NCBI GenBank assembly: GCA_964564015.1
Contig: CAZLZR010000018.1
Location: 1 to 64,000, forward strand
Length of the DNA: 64,000 nt
Direction: 5' to 3'
Origin: Acetivibrio sp964564015
GTDB lineage: Bacteria; Bacillota; Clostridia; Acetivibrionales; Acetivibrionaceae
Of this stretch, positions 17,465-26,038 are shown piece after piece. Numbering within the stretch: the first letter of the stretch is position 1; each line of letters opens with the position of its first letter. Made by a program: the position numbers and the translations under genes. The notes under the pieces were generated by a model. That model ran no database searches, was not told the DNA's origin, and worked only from the letters and a program-made list of their open reading frames with translations.

Positions 17465-19393
17465 TTAATCCTTCCAAAGATTATTTGCAGCATATTTTAA
17501 AACTACATTGCAGCAGTGATCACAATAGCCGTTTCTCTTCATTTCTTCTACCATGGCATCAAATTTTTCGCCCTGTTCCTTATCCCTTACCTTTGCGAGT
17601 GTGATAACCCTGCTAAGCTCCCTGACTGAAGCTGTAAGTTTCTTCTCGATAGCTTCTTTCAAAGGTTCATAACTGTCAAAGTCAAGTTTGCCACCGCTTC
17701 TTAAAACATAGAACATATATGCAGTTACATCTGCCCTGAAACCCTTTGCGGCCGTATCGGTAATTCCTATCTGTTCTTCTATAGATCTTAAGAACTTTTC
17801 GTCCGGCTCAAGTTCTTCACCGGTATTTCTGTCCTTTATCTTTGTCTTGTTCACATAAGCCTCAGCATGGTCAAGGTAATTATTGAAAAGACTTTCTGCC
17901 TGTTCTCTGTAGCCATGAATAAATGCTTTTGTTATCTCTTTTTCAAGAATCTTGTTATATTCTTTTTTGATACTATCCTGTATGAATCTTAAATATTTTT
18001 CCCTGTCTTCCTCGCCAATTGCCAGATCCTTGACAGCTTTAACCAGAGACTCCATCACCGATATAGGATTTATACAGTTATGTTCCGATTCTGAGAGTGT
18101 AGTGTCAAGAGCTTTCATGATAAATCTGGTCGAAATACCTGTCATTCCTTCTCTTTGGGCTTCCTCCATCAATTCAAATATATCAATTTTTCTTGTCATG
18201 CCCTTTTCTACGATTTCCTCACCATTATATATTTTAAGCTTGGTCATAGGATCAACCTTATTTGAAGGTGAAAGTCTTGACAGTATTGCAAACATTGATG
18301 CAATCTCAATGGTGTGAGGAGCTATATGGGCACTGAATTTACTCTTCTTTAGAATCTTCTCATAAATTTTGATTTCTTCGTTGAGTTCCAGACAATAAGG
18401 TACCTCTATCTTAACTATTCTATCGAGGATAGCTTCGTTGGTATGATCCGATTTAAACTTGTTCCACTCAGCCTCATTGGAATGTGCAAGAATTATTCCG
18501 TCAAAATATATCATTGACCCTTTACCAGGGGATGGAATAGACTTTTCCTGAGTTGCCGTAATCATTGTATGAAGATATTCGGTCTCATTTTTGAAAACTT
18601 CTATAAACTCCACAATTCCTCTGTTACCAACGTTAAAAGCACCATTGAGAGACAATACCCTTGGATCATCTTCTGCATACATATCTATTTTTGATATATC
18701 TACGCTTCCTATGAGCACGGAAGTATCCTGGTTGTTTGGATCAACAGGAGGCACAACACCAATTCCTTTTCTAGATCTTATTGAAAAATCAATAGTTTCA
18801 ACAGGGAACTTTTCATATTCTCCGCCAAACTCATTTTTCAACCTGTAACGGCAAACAGGACACAAGTCACCTTCAATTCTTACATTGAGTATTTCCTCAA
18901 ATTGCTTTCTTAAGTGTTTTGGTACAAGGTGCAGAGGCTCTTCCCTCATTGGACAGCCTTTCAAAGCATAAATGGAAGAACTTATTTCGAGTGCCTTCTT
19001 AAGAGATTCCATCAATGATGACTTACCCGCACCAACCGGACCCACAAGATACAAAACCTGCCTTGCCTCTTCTCCGGCCATTGCTGCCGAATGAAAATAC
19101 CTGACTATCTTCATTATCGTTTTATCTATTCCGAAAAAATCATCTTCAAAGAATCTGTACTTTTTTATGGTATCATTACCATATATTCTACGTAATCTAG
19201 GATTTTCATCCGTTTTTATCACCTCAACCCCAGGCTCTGTTATAACCTTAAACATCCTCTGATGAGCTAACATTGAGATTTCAGGGTTTTCCTTAATGAT
19301 ATCAAGGTACTCAAGGAATGTCCCTTCAAAATGTTTCACTTTATGTTCTTCTCTATCCCTACGAATAATACTTGACAAATCATACTTTTCCAT
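17465..19393 (-). CDS. prkA: PrkA-type AAA+ protein / serine protein kinase (642 aa)
   Basis: Start set at the ATG at 19393 (MEKYDLSSIIRRDREEH), 8 bases behind AGGGGG; the open frame reaches 19435 but lacks a signal. Walker A GPVGAGKSS lies at about 118-126 in an N-terminal AAA+ domain, with the PrkA kinase-like C-terminal domain behind. A CPMREEPLH...CPVCRYR segment is present, as usual for the family. In Bacillus subtilis PrkA acts in sporulation; both kinase and ATP-dependent protease activities have been reported for homologues. First gene of the prkA-yhbH-(spoVR) set. Confidence 0.95.
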   Translation of the reverse strand: MEKYDLSSIIRRDREEHKVKHFEGTFLEYLDIIKENPEISMLAHQRMFKVITEPGVEVIKTDENPRLRRIYGNDTIKKYRFFEDDFFGIDKTIMKIVRYFHSAAMAGEEARQVLYLVGPVGAGKSSLMESLKKALEISSSIYALKGCPMREEPLHLVPKHLRKQFEEILNVRIEGDLCPVCRYRLKNEFGGEYEKFPVETIDFSIRSRKGIGVVPPVDPNNQDTSVLIGSVDISKIDMYAEDDPRVLSLNGAFNVGNRGIVEFIEVFKNETEYLHTMITATQEKSIPSPGKGSMIYFDGIILAHSNEAEWNKFKSDHTNEAILDRIVKIEVPYCLELNEEIKIYEKILKKSKFSAHIAPHTIEIASMFAILSRLSPSNKVDPMTKLKIYNGEEIVEKGMTRKIDIFELMEEAQREGMTGISTRFIMKALDTTLSESEHNCINPISVMESLVKAVKDLAIGEEDREKYLRFIQDSIKKEYNKILEKEITKAFIHGYREQAESLFNNYLDHAEAYVNKTKIKDRNTGEELEPDEKFLRSIEEQIGITDTAAKGFRADVTAYMFYVLRSGGKLDFDSYEPLKEAIEKKLTASVRELSRVITLAKVRDKEQGEKFDAMVEEMKRNGYCDHCCNVVLKYAANNLWKD

Positions 19394-20142
19394 AATTATG
19401 CCCCCTTTTCCTTCCATAGTATTTTTTTGACCCAAGACACATACCCCATAAAGAAACTGTTAAACACTGATAAATGTATTTTTCAAAGTATATACCTCAC
19501 TGAATACTATAGATGAACAACCAAAAAATTACATTTTCCAATAAAGCTGCTCATCTGCATAAATAACCTTGACGTAATATAAATCCATAACTTTAATATT
19601 GGTTATCTGTATTTTTAAATTATTCATACCACAATTGAAATTCTCTCAAACTTAGTTTATTATATATGTTACACAAAAGAATTCTCTTTGGTGAAGGACT
19701 AAGTTTGCCATATTGTATTATAATATATTTATTTCATAACATATTTATTTCATAATATTACTAAAACAAGTATAAAATAACTGGATATAAAATATTAACA
19801 CCATGTTTTATCAGATTATTGTTTAACTAGATATTGCTAATTTTCAAACTATTTCAATATTTGAAAATGCATTACATGAAATTTTATAGAATTGCTAATT
19901 AAATTATAACATACAAGAAGTTAAATATCCATAATTATTATTTGCCACATTTTACTTAAGTTCATATTTTAAATTAATGATATAATATAATTTGTACAAT
20001 GTTTTCTCCATCTTTAAAATATAAAAATCTGGCAATGCAAATATGAAATATTTGAGTTAGAAATGTAAAAAAACATTTAGAAACAGTACTTTATTTTATA
20101 TAAATACGTATATAGTAAATCTTTTATTATTAGGAGGATAAA
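19394..20142. other. long AT-rich intergenic region between divergent genes
   Basis: About 750 bases without a credible gene. It holds an inverted repeat CAAACTTAGT (19647-19656)/ACTAAGTTTG (19698-19707) and a tandem pair of the 15-mer ATATTTATTTCATAA near 19727-19757. Promoters of prkA and the downstream membrane protein must lie here. The length is unusual for this window, but I see no conserved RNA fold. Confidence 0.45.
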
Positions 20143-21945
20143 ATGGGAGTTCTTACAAAAATTCTAAAACATACTTTATTCATAATTACCATAGTTATTA
20201 CCGGACTTTGTTTGTTTACTTTTATTTTGTCTTTAAATATAAACAATACCATTATGAACTCACATTATCACCAAAAACTTTTAATCAAAAATGATATTTA
20301 TTCCTACGCCAACAAAGTTATTAGTACATCTATAGACGATGTCCTTGGCAGCTTGAAAAGCCAATCACCTAATTCAAGTGGGCAGCATGCCGAACTTTTT
20401 AAAATCCTTGAAAAATCAACTTCTCCTGAAATGATTAAAATGAATATTGATTTAATCACCGAACAGCTTTTCCAGTACTTCCGAGGGGAAAGAAAGTATC
20501 TCCCGGATCTTTATATAGATATGGATACATCAGTAATCAAAGATGAAGCCAGCAAAACTGACGACGCCAATTTAAACGATGCTTCAAAGGTATCCGGTCA
20601 AATAAAAAAAATAAATCTGCATGCTATTTTGTTGTCATTAAACAGAACAGATATATTGGATCAGTTAAACCTCGTAAAGTTTATATACTTTTTATTATCA
20701 CATTTGACAGCCTTATCTATATTATCTGCTGCTTTAATGCTTTTAACAATTATACTGGTATTTCGAAAAACCAAGCCAATAATAAGGTGGTTTGTTTTAG
20801 CACTCACATTTTGCGGTATTTTTAATCTTGCCCTGTCAATAGCCTTGTTTGTATACTTTAATAAAATATTACCCGATAACATTTATCTGATTAACGTGTA
20901 TATTCCTATAAAGTCTGATTTAATTATATCCTATATAAATGATCTATTATTTCCATTATCATTTTTCTGCCTTATACTAGGAATAATTTTTCCTGTAGTT
21001 TCCTTATTGATTCACTCTTTTTATTCGAAACTTGCAAAAGTGGCCAGAGTTATAAAAGTACTTGCCTCCAAACTTCCATTAAAATCAAAAAGGGTACTGA
21101 AGTACGGAGTTATGACTTTTATTTTTGTATCTATATTATTCGGAATGGGTTATAACCTTTATGCGTTTAAAAGCGGTTACGACTCTAACAGTTTTTCTAA
21201 CGTGGTATCAAAGCTCACCAATTCAAATACAGTAACACAGGTAATATCCGCAAAAGATGATACTATATACACCCTTCAGGTAAAGCTTATAGATAATACA
21301 ACAAATCAACCTATACCCGAGATACAGGTCAGTGCCACTGGAAAATCTAAAACACCCGAAAAATATTTTAATATAGCTGGAATTACTGACGAAGACGGTT
21401 CTACCAAGTTTACCCTTGGCCAGGGAACGTTCCATCTTAGTTTTTCTTCAGTCACATTTCTTAGTGATTACAACTTACCGTCACCTTTCTTTTATGAATT
21501 AAAAACAGCAGGAACTACAATTCTTACTATCAATCTTGATAAAAAAGAAATTGCCAAACCTGCAGATGGTATTGGTGAAATAGAAGTACTCGATGAAAAT
21601 AACATACCTATTGAAAATGTAGAGTTATATTTGGAAGATGAAATAATGCTTGAATCAGAACAAAACTCAGAACAAGACAAAGAAGAGGGTGACCATTCCT
21701 CTCTTGGTTCATCCGATGCTAAAAATGCAAAATACTATTCCATGACAAATAAAGAGGGTATTGCCGTTTTCAAAATACCACAGGGTACTTATCATACAGG
21801 ATTCTCCGACTCAAAATTCCCTGAAGGTTATGTACTTCCGGAAGTATTTGAAATGAGTATTTCATCAGATTATGTTACCAGATATACAATAAGAATTTCC
21901 AGGAAAAACGGAGATTCAACGGAACCACAGCCAGAAGATAATTAA
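20143..21945 (+). CDS. polytopic membrane protein with two prealbumin-like (Cna-B/SpaA) domains (600 aa)
   Basis: TAGGAGG 6 bases before the ATG. One hydrophobic segment lies near the N-terminus (about 10-32), followed by an extracytoplasmic loop of roughly 150 residues. Four more helices lie between about 180 and 345. The C-terminal 240 residues contain two beta-sandwich repeats of the kind found in carboxypeptidase-regulatory or Cna-B domains: each starts with a strand such as VKLIDNTTNQPIPEIQVSAT or IEVLDENNIPIENVELYL, then has a TDEDGSTKF/TNKEGIAVF turn and ends GTFHLSFS/GTYHTGFS. An acidic Glu/Ser-rich linker separates the turn of repeat 2. There is no sortase motif. I do not recognise a named family; a cell-surface role is likely but the function is unknown. 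Confidence 0.75.
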   Translation: MGVLTKILKHTLFIITIVITGLCLFTFILSLNINNTIMNSHYHQKLLIKNDIYSYANKVISTSIDDVLGSLKSQSPNSSGQHAELFKILEKSTSPEMIKMNIDLITEQLFQYFRGERKYLPDLYIDMDTSVIKDEASKTDDANLNDASKVSGQIKKINLHAILLSLNRTDILDQLNLVKFIYFLLSHLTALSILSAALMLLTIILVFRKTKPIIRWFVLALTFCGIFNLALSIALFVYFNKILPDNIYLINVYIPIKSDLIISYINDLLFPLSFFCLILGIIFPVVSLLIHSFYSKLAKVARVIKVLASKLPLKSKRVLKYGVMTFIFVSILFGMGYNLYAFKSGYDSNSFSNVVSKLTNSNTVTQVISAKDDTIYTLQVKLIDNTTNQPIPEIQVSATGKSKTPEKYFNIAGITDEDGSTKFTLGQGTFHLSFSSVTFLSDYNLPSPFFYELKTAGTTILTINLDKKEIAKPADGIGEIEVLDENNIPIENVELYLEDEIMLESEQNSEQDKEEGDHSSLGSSDAKNAKYYSMTNKEGIAVFKIPQGTYHTGFSDSKFPEGYVLPEVFEMSISSDYVTRYTIRISRKNGDSTEPQPEDN

Positions 21946-22059
21946 TGCCCTGTTACATACTCCTTCTCTCAAAAATCAGTGTAACAAAACACATCAAATC
22001 TGAATAATATATAAGGTAACATAGTTATGTTAACAATCTGTTAAGAGGAGGAATTATAT

Positions 22060-22767
22060 ATGTTACCTTATTGCAGTTATCCGTTCGTTGCACAAAATAC
22101 AGGTAATATCAACCAACCTACGACGTATTCTCCATATATGACACCGATGGTTAATCCTGTTTCACCTTATCAAAATCCAAATTTTGTTCCTTATGCACCC
22201 CAGACAATGCCGGCATTTCCAAATACCAACGGAGTCAGCCCGGTATTTGAAGATCTTGATAATGAAAATACTAATGACATATATTACCCTAATACACAGG
22301 AACGTCAACCAAATCCTGTGTTGAGTGACAATCCTGCGCAAACAAGCATAACACTGTTCAAAGAACTCACTGGTTACCCTAACTACGGTAACCCAAGTGG
22401 AAATGCAGACATACTGTACACAGGCAACAGAGGTACATGGAATTTCCAGGTACCGGCATTTTTATTGGTTCCGGGGAACTTAAGAGCGCAGATTGTAATC
22501 CGCGCGGTTCTCGATGACCATGAGAATGTACCGGTTAACCGGTATTCTGCACGGATAACAATTAACGGAACAGTTGTCCATACTGGAAGGCTTCAACTTG
22601 AACACGGTCGACCGGTAGGACAGAGATTTACCAACTGGAGAAATCTAACCTTTAACGTTTCGAATATTAGACGAAGCAACAGGGTTGTAATTGAGAACAC
22701 ATCCAATGCAGGTGCTAATGACTGGATAGCTTTTGACTGGATGGAATTGAGATTTATACCAAGATAA
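22060..22767 (+). CDS. Tyr/Pro/Asn-rich protein with C-terminal beta-sandwich, possible spore-surface protein (235 aa)
   Basis: AGAGGAGG lies 9 bases before the ATG. The first 100 residues are low-complexity and rich in Pro, Tyr, Asn and Gln (PFVAQNTGNINQPTTYSPY), without a signal peptide, as in many spore coat or exosporium proteins. The last 135 residues have regular alternating strands (TWNFQVPAFLLVPG, AQIVIRAVLDDH, YSARITINGTVVHTGRLQL, RVVIEN, DWIAFDWMELRF) that suggest a jelly-roll, carbohydrate-binding-like fold. Family not recognised. Secretion or coat assembly is inferred only from composition. Confidence 0.7.
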   Translation: MLPYCSYPFVAQNTGNINQPTTYSPYMTPMVNPVSPYQNPNFVPYAPQTMPAFPNTNGVSPVFEDLDNENTNDIYYPNTQERQPNPVLSDNPAQTSITLFKELTGYPNYGNPSGNADILYTGNRGTWNFQVPAFLLVPGNLRAQIVIRAVLDDHENVPVNRYSARITINGTVVHTGRLQLEHGRPVGQRFTNWRNLTFNVSNIRRSNRVVIENTSNAGANDWIAFDWMELRFIPR

Positions 22768-22795
22768 AAAGGAAAAAGCTAATTTCTGAAACTAT

Positions 22796-22826
22796 AATTA
22801 GCTACGGCAACATGCCGTAGCTAATT
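22796..22826. terminator. bidirectional hairpin between convergent genes
   Basis: AATTAGCTACGGCA/TGCCGTAGCTAATT with a three-base loop, between the Tyr/Pro-rich gene and trpB2. The core resembles the 14458 hairpin. Confidence 0.7.
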
Positions 22827-22870
22827 AATTTAAATAATCTAAGAAATTCACATTATTTGATACATATTAA

Positions 22871-24235
22871 CTAACCTAAATTTGGTAGATTTTTCATACT
22901 CTCCTTTACAGCGTCCTCAGAATAATCTATATCACTGAGGTTTCCTGCAAAGTAATTGTCATAAGCAGTCATATCAAAATATCCATGTCCACTCAAATTA
23001 AACAGAATTACCTTTGATTCACCTGACTCTTTACAACGCAACGCCTCATTTACAGCAGCCCTTACTGCATGAGAAGATTCAGGTGCCGGGATAATTCCTT
23101 CATTTTTTGCAAACATAACAGCTGCTTCAAATACAGATCTTTGTCCATATGCTTCTGCCTCAATAAGTCCATCAGCATACAACTGGCTTATTATAGGTGA
23201 AACTCCATGATATCTCAATCCGCCTGCATGTATTCCTGAAGGTACAAAATCATGCCCTAAAGTATACATCTTGGTAATAGGACCAACTTTCGCAGTGTCA
23301 CCATAGTCATAAGCAAAAGTACCCCTTGTCAAAGTTGGACATGCAGTAGGTTCAACCGCTACAGATCTTACCTTTTTGCCTTCAATTCTGTCCTTAACAA
23401 ACGGAAACGCAAGGCCACCAAAGTTACTTCCACCACCACAGCAGGCATATACAACATCAGGATACTCATCGAGCATTTCGAGCTGTTTCTTTGCTTCAAG
23501 ACCTATTATCGTCTGGTGAAGACAAACATGGTTCAATACGCTTCCTAATGCATAATTTGTATCACTATGCGTAGCAGCATCTTCACAAGCTTCACTTATA
23601 GCAATTCCCAAGCTTCCCGTGCAATCCGGATCTTTTTCAAGTATAGATCTTCCACAATTTGTAAGATTGCTTGGGCTTGGAATAACAGTCCCTCCAAAAG
23701 TCTGCATGAACGAACGTCTGTAAGGCTTCTGCTGATAGCTTACTTTAACCATATACACAGTACATTCGAGACCAAACTGACTACATGCAAGGCTCAATGC
23801 ACTCCCCCACTGCCCTGCTCCTGTCTCAGTAGCTATCCTTTTTATACCTTCCGCCTTATTATAAAATACTTGAGGAAGAGCAGTATTCAATTTATGACTT
23901 CCTGTAGCATTAGTTCCTTCATATTTATAATAAATTCTTGCAGGAGTATCTAAAAACTTTTCCAGTCCTTTTGCTCTGTAAAGAGGACTTGGTCTCCACT
24001 GACGATACATTTCACGAACTTCAACAGGAATGTCTATCCATCTTTCTTCCGATACTTCCTGTTTAATAACCTCATTTGGGAAAATAGCATGCAACTCGTC
24101 AGGTGTAGCTTCTTTCAATGTCATTGCACTAAAATACGGTGCAGGCTTGTTAGGCATGTCCGCAACAATGTTATACCATTGCTTTGGAATCTCACTCTCA
24201 TCTAAAATCACCTTGACAAAATCCTTCTTACTCAT
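22871..24235 (-). CDS. tryptophan synthase beta-like protein TrpB2 (454-457 aa)
   Basis: PLP enzyme of the TrpB2 class, which makes tryptophan from indole and serine (or serine derivatives) without a TrpA partner. The PLP lysine lies in NATGSHKLNTA (Lys118 counted from the first ATG), the phosphate loop is CCGGGSNFGG, and the long N-terminal extension typical of TrpB2 (WYNIVADMP...WRPSPLYRA) is present. No trp operon genes are nearby, which is usual for TrpB2. Two ATGs, at 24244 and 24235, compete: AAGGAG is only 2 bases before the first and 11 before the second, so I favour the second. Monocistronic, convergent with the upstream plus-strand gene. Confidence 0.9.
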   Translation of the reverse strand: MSKKDFVKVILDESEIPKQWYNIVADMPNKPAPYFSAMTLKEATPDELHAIFPNEVIKQEVSEERWIDIPVEVREMYRQWRPSPLYRAKGLEKFLDTPARIYYKYEGTNATGSHKLNTALPQVFYNKAEGIKRIATETGAGQWGSALSLACSQFGLECTVYMVKVSYQQKPYRRSFMQTFGGTVIPSPSNLTNCGRSILEKDPDCTGSLGIAISEACEDAATHSDTNYALGSVLNHVCLHQTIIGLEAKKQLEMLDEYPDVVYACCGGGSNFGGLAFPFVKDRIEGKKVRSVAVEPTACPTLTRGTFAYDYGDTAKVGPITKMYTLGHDFVPSGIHAGGLRYHGVSPIISQLYADGLIEAEAYGQRSVFEAAVMFAKNEGIIPAPESSHAVRAAVNEALRCKESGESKVILFNLSGHGYFDMTAYDNYFAGNLSDIDYSEDAVKESMKNLPNLG

Positions 24236-24374
24236 CTCACTCATCTCTCCTTATAACTACATTATTAGATAAAACCCCTTAATAAACATTCTACTAAAAA
24301 AAACTACATTATTCAACAAAAAAAACTTTAAACAAGAATATAAAACAACCATAATTTCCTTAACATTAAAATAA

Positions 24375-24405
24375 GGATGTGACAACACAAGTCATTATCA
24401 CATCC
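24375..24405 (-). terminator. terminator of the 350-residue gene
   Basis: GGATGTGA and TCACATCC form a stem about 30 bases after the stop codon; on the minus strand it is followed by TTATTTT. Confidence 0.65.
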
Positions 24406-24432
24406 TCTGCTTTAACTAATTTATCAGCTATA

Positions 24433-25485
24433 CTAAATCTTACATCTTAGAACACAAACTCTTTTCGTTCCTATATTCTGCCAATATTCCAAGTGTCCAT
24501 CATCCTGCTTAAAGTTTTCAAAGGAATATTTGTTTGTTTTTACATATTCTACAATATCCTTTGAAAATAAAACATCCCAACCGTCTTCTTTTACTGATGG
24601 AAGCTTACTGAACGTAAACTCATCATACAATTGTTTGTACTCATCAAAAAGCAAAACCTTATAAGTCCTGCTACTATTCTTATATATTGCATACCAAGAC
24701 CTTATTCTAATTATGTCCTCAACCAAAATATTTCTTTCTTCAATCAAAAGATTATGCAGTTTTTTATCAAGATAAAGCATCTTGAAGCTATCCAAATAAG
24801 TATGTAAGGATTTTTTGTTATTAATATTCTTAAAATTCTTAAGCGATACTTTAAGGAAGTCTGGCTTATCATTCTTAAATAGCACAAGGGTTGCTTCGTC
24901 TTTGCTTAAATACCAGATTTCATTATCATCCATATGTATAACATCGCCGGTCAAATTCTTTTCGTTAAATATAGGGTACAAGAACGGTTCATCGTCAAAA
25001 AACTTTACACGCCTGATAGCAACATCATTAGCCTCTTTAACAGTAACAGTACATGGCTCACCCCAGATATCACGGTCTATAATGACCATTCTTCCAGCAC
25101 CTGTAGTGTAAATATAATTCTTTTTGCTTGAAAAGGATAAGTCCTTTTTATCAATACCTAAAACTCTTTCAAGATTCCTAATCTTATCCTTCTTTAATGA
25201 ATTCAAAAAACTAGTAGCCCTTCCAGAACTCTGCTGTATACTATCTATTAAATTATCTTTCAAACTTTTTGAAAGTGTAACTACACCTTCCTTGCTCTTT
25301 TCCGATTGTACAGGCGATACATTTGAGGCAACCTCATTAGTAGCCTTTCCGGCTTCATTATTTCCTTTTTCTTCAGCTTGCGCTCTTCTTTTTTCAGTTG
25401 AACCCGAAGATGCAGCCAAAATATCTTCCGGAAGCAAATTAATATCTTTCATGGTCACTCTCAAAACGTCTTTTTTATTATCCAT
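24433..25485 (-). CDS. uncharacterised protein (350 aa)
   Basis: Ribosome binding site AAGGGGTGG 5 bases before the ATG. The N-terminal third (about 1-105) is polar, Ser/Glu/Lys-rich and probably disordered or linker-like. The rest (about 110-350) is a mixed alpha/beta domain with aromatic-rich strands, ending in LEYWQNIGTKRVCVLRCKI. There is no signal peptide or membrane segment. Family not recognised. Confidence 0.65.
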   Translation of the reverse strand: MDNKKDVLRVTMKDINLLPEDILAASSGSTEKRRAQAEEKGNNEAGKATNEVASNVSPVQSEKSKEGVVTLSKSLKDNLIDSIQQSSGRATSFLNSLKKDKIRNLERVLGIDKKDLSFSSKKNYIYTTGAGRMVIIDRDIWGEPCTVTVKEANDVAIRRVKFFDDEPFLYPIFNEKNLTGDVIHMDDNEIWYLSKDEATLVLFKNDKPDFLKVSLKNFKNINNKKSLHTYLDSFKMLYLDKKLHNLLIEERNILVEDIIRIRSWYAIYKNSSRTYKVLLFDEYKQLYDEFTFSKLPSVKEDGWDVLFSKDIVEYVKTNKYSFENFKQDDGHLEYWQNIGTKRVCVLRCKI

Positions 25486-25802
25486 GAAACCACCCCTTAA
25501 ATTTAAACAAACGAAACAACATAGATATGATTAAACACTAAATACATATTATACTTATGTCATATTACATAATAATTATAACTGATATCATAAAAAATGC
25601 CAATACCTTTACAAAATAAAATCCCAAGAGATATTGTAAAAATATAGATACAAAGCACAGGGCCCGGCAGTTCATATAAGTATTAATTTTTCCAGTTATA
25701 TTGAAAAGTTATTAAAATACGCTCACTATGTTCCTATAATTTATAAATATTTTAATATTTTAGAAATTGGTAATTTTGTCCTATCCTAGTACTAACGACC
25801 CA

Positions 25803-25831
25803 TTACAATATATACCATGCTATGCTATAAT
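25803..25831 (+). promoter_or_regulatory. sigma-A promoter of the riboswitch-GH5 unit
   Basis: TTACAA, a 17-base spacer and a perfect TATAAT. Transcription would start near 25838, about 15 bases before the riboswitch fold. Confidence 0.75.
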
Positions 25832-25851
25832 AAAAAATATATTAACAAAAC

Positions 25852-25946
25852 ATCGTTCGAAATGGCAAATCTGGTGAAAACCAGTGACGCAGAGCTACGG
25901 GTCTAAGGTCTTTGACTAGGACAGCCGAGTCGCCGAAAATGATAGT
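25852..25946 (+). ncRNA. GEMM-I (c-di-GMP-I type) riboswitch
   Basis: The RNA shows the GEMM-I layout in order: GGCAAA, a hairpin CTGGT-GAAA-ACCAG whose GAAA tetraloop is the docking loop, the strongly conserved GTGACGCAGAGC, then CGGGTCTAAGG with TAGGACAGCC (tetraloop receptor side and second stem), and the closing GAGTCGCCG. ATCGTT...AATGAT can close the outer helix. Class I members bind c-di-GMP, some 3',3'-cGAMP; the base that decides is not clear to me here. About 95 bases lie between the aptamer and the GH5 start. They are T-rich (AGTTTTATTTTTTTGGCT), and I cannot define the expression platform with certainty. Confidence 0.85.
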
Positions 25947-26038
25947 TTTATTTTTTTGGCTCTTCAACAAGCTTATTTTTTAAGACCTCTTCCGAATGAG
26001 TATTTGTTAGTATTGGAAATTTGAAGGGAGAGAATGTT

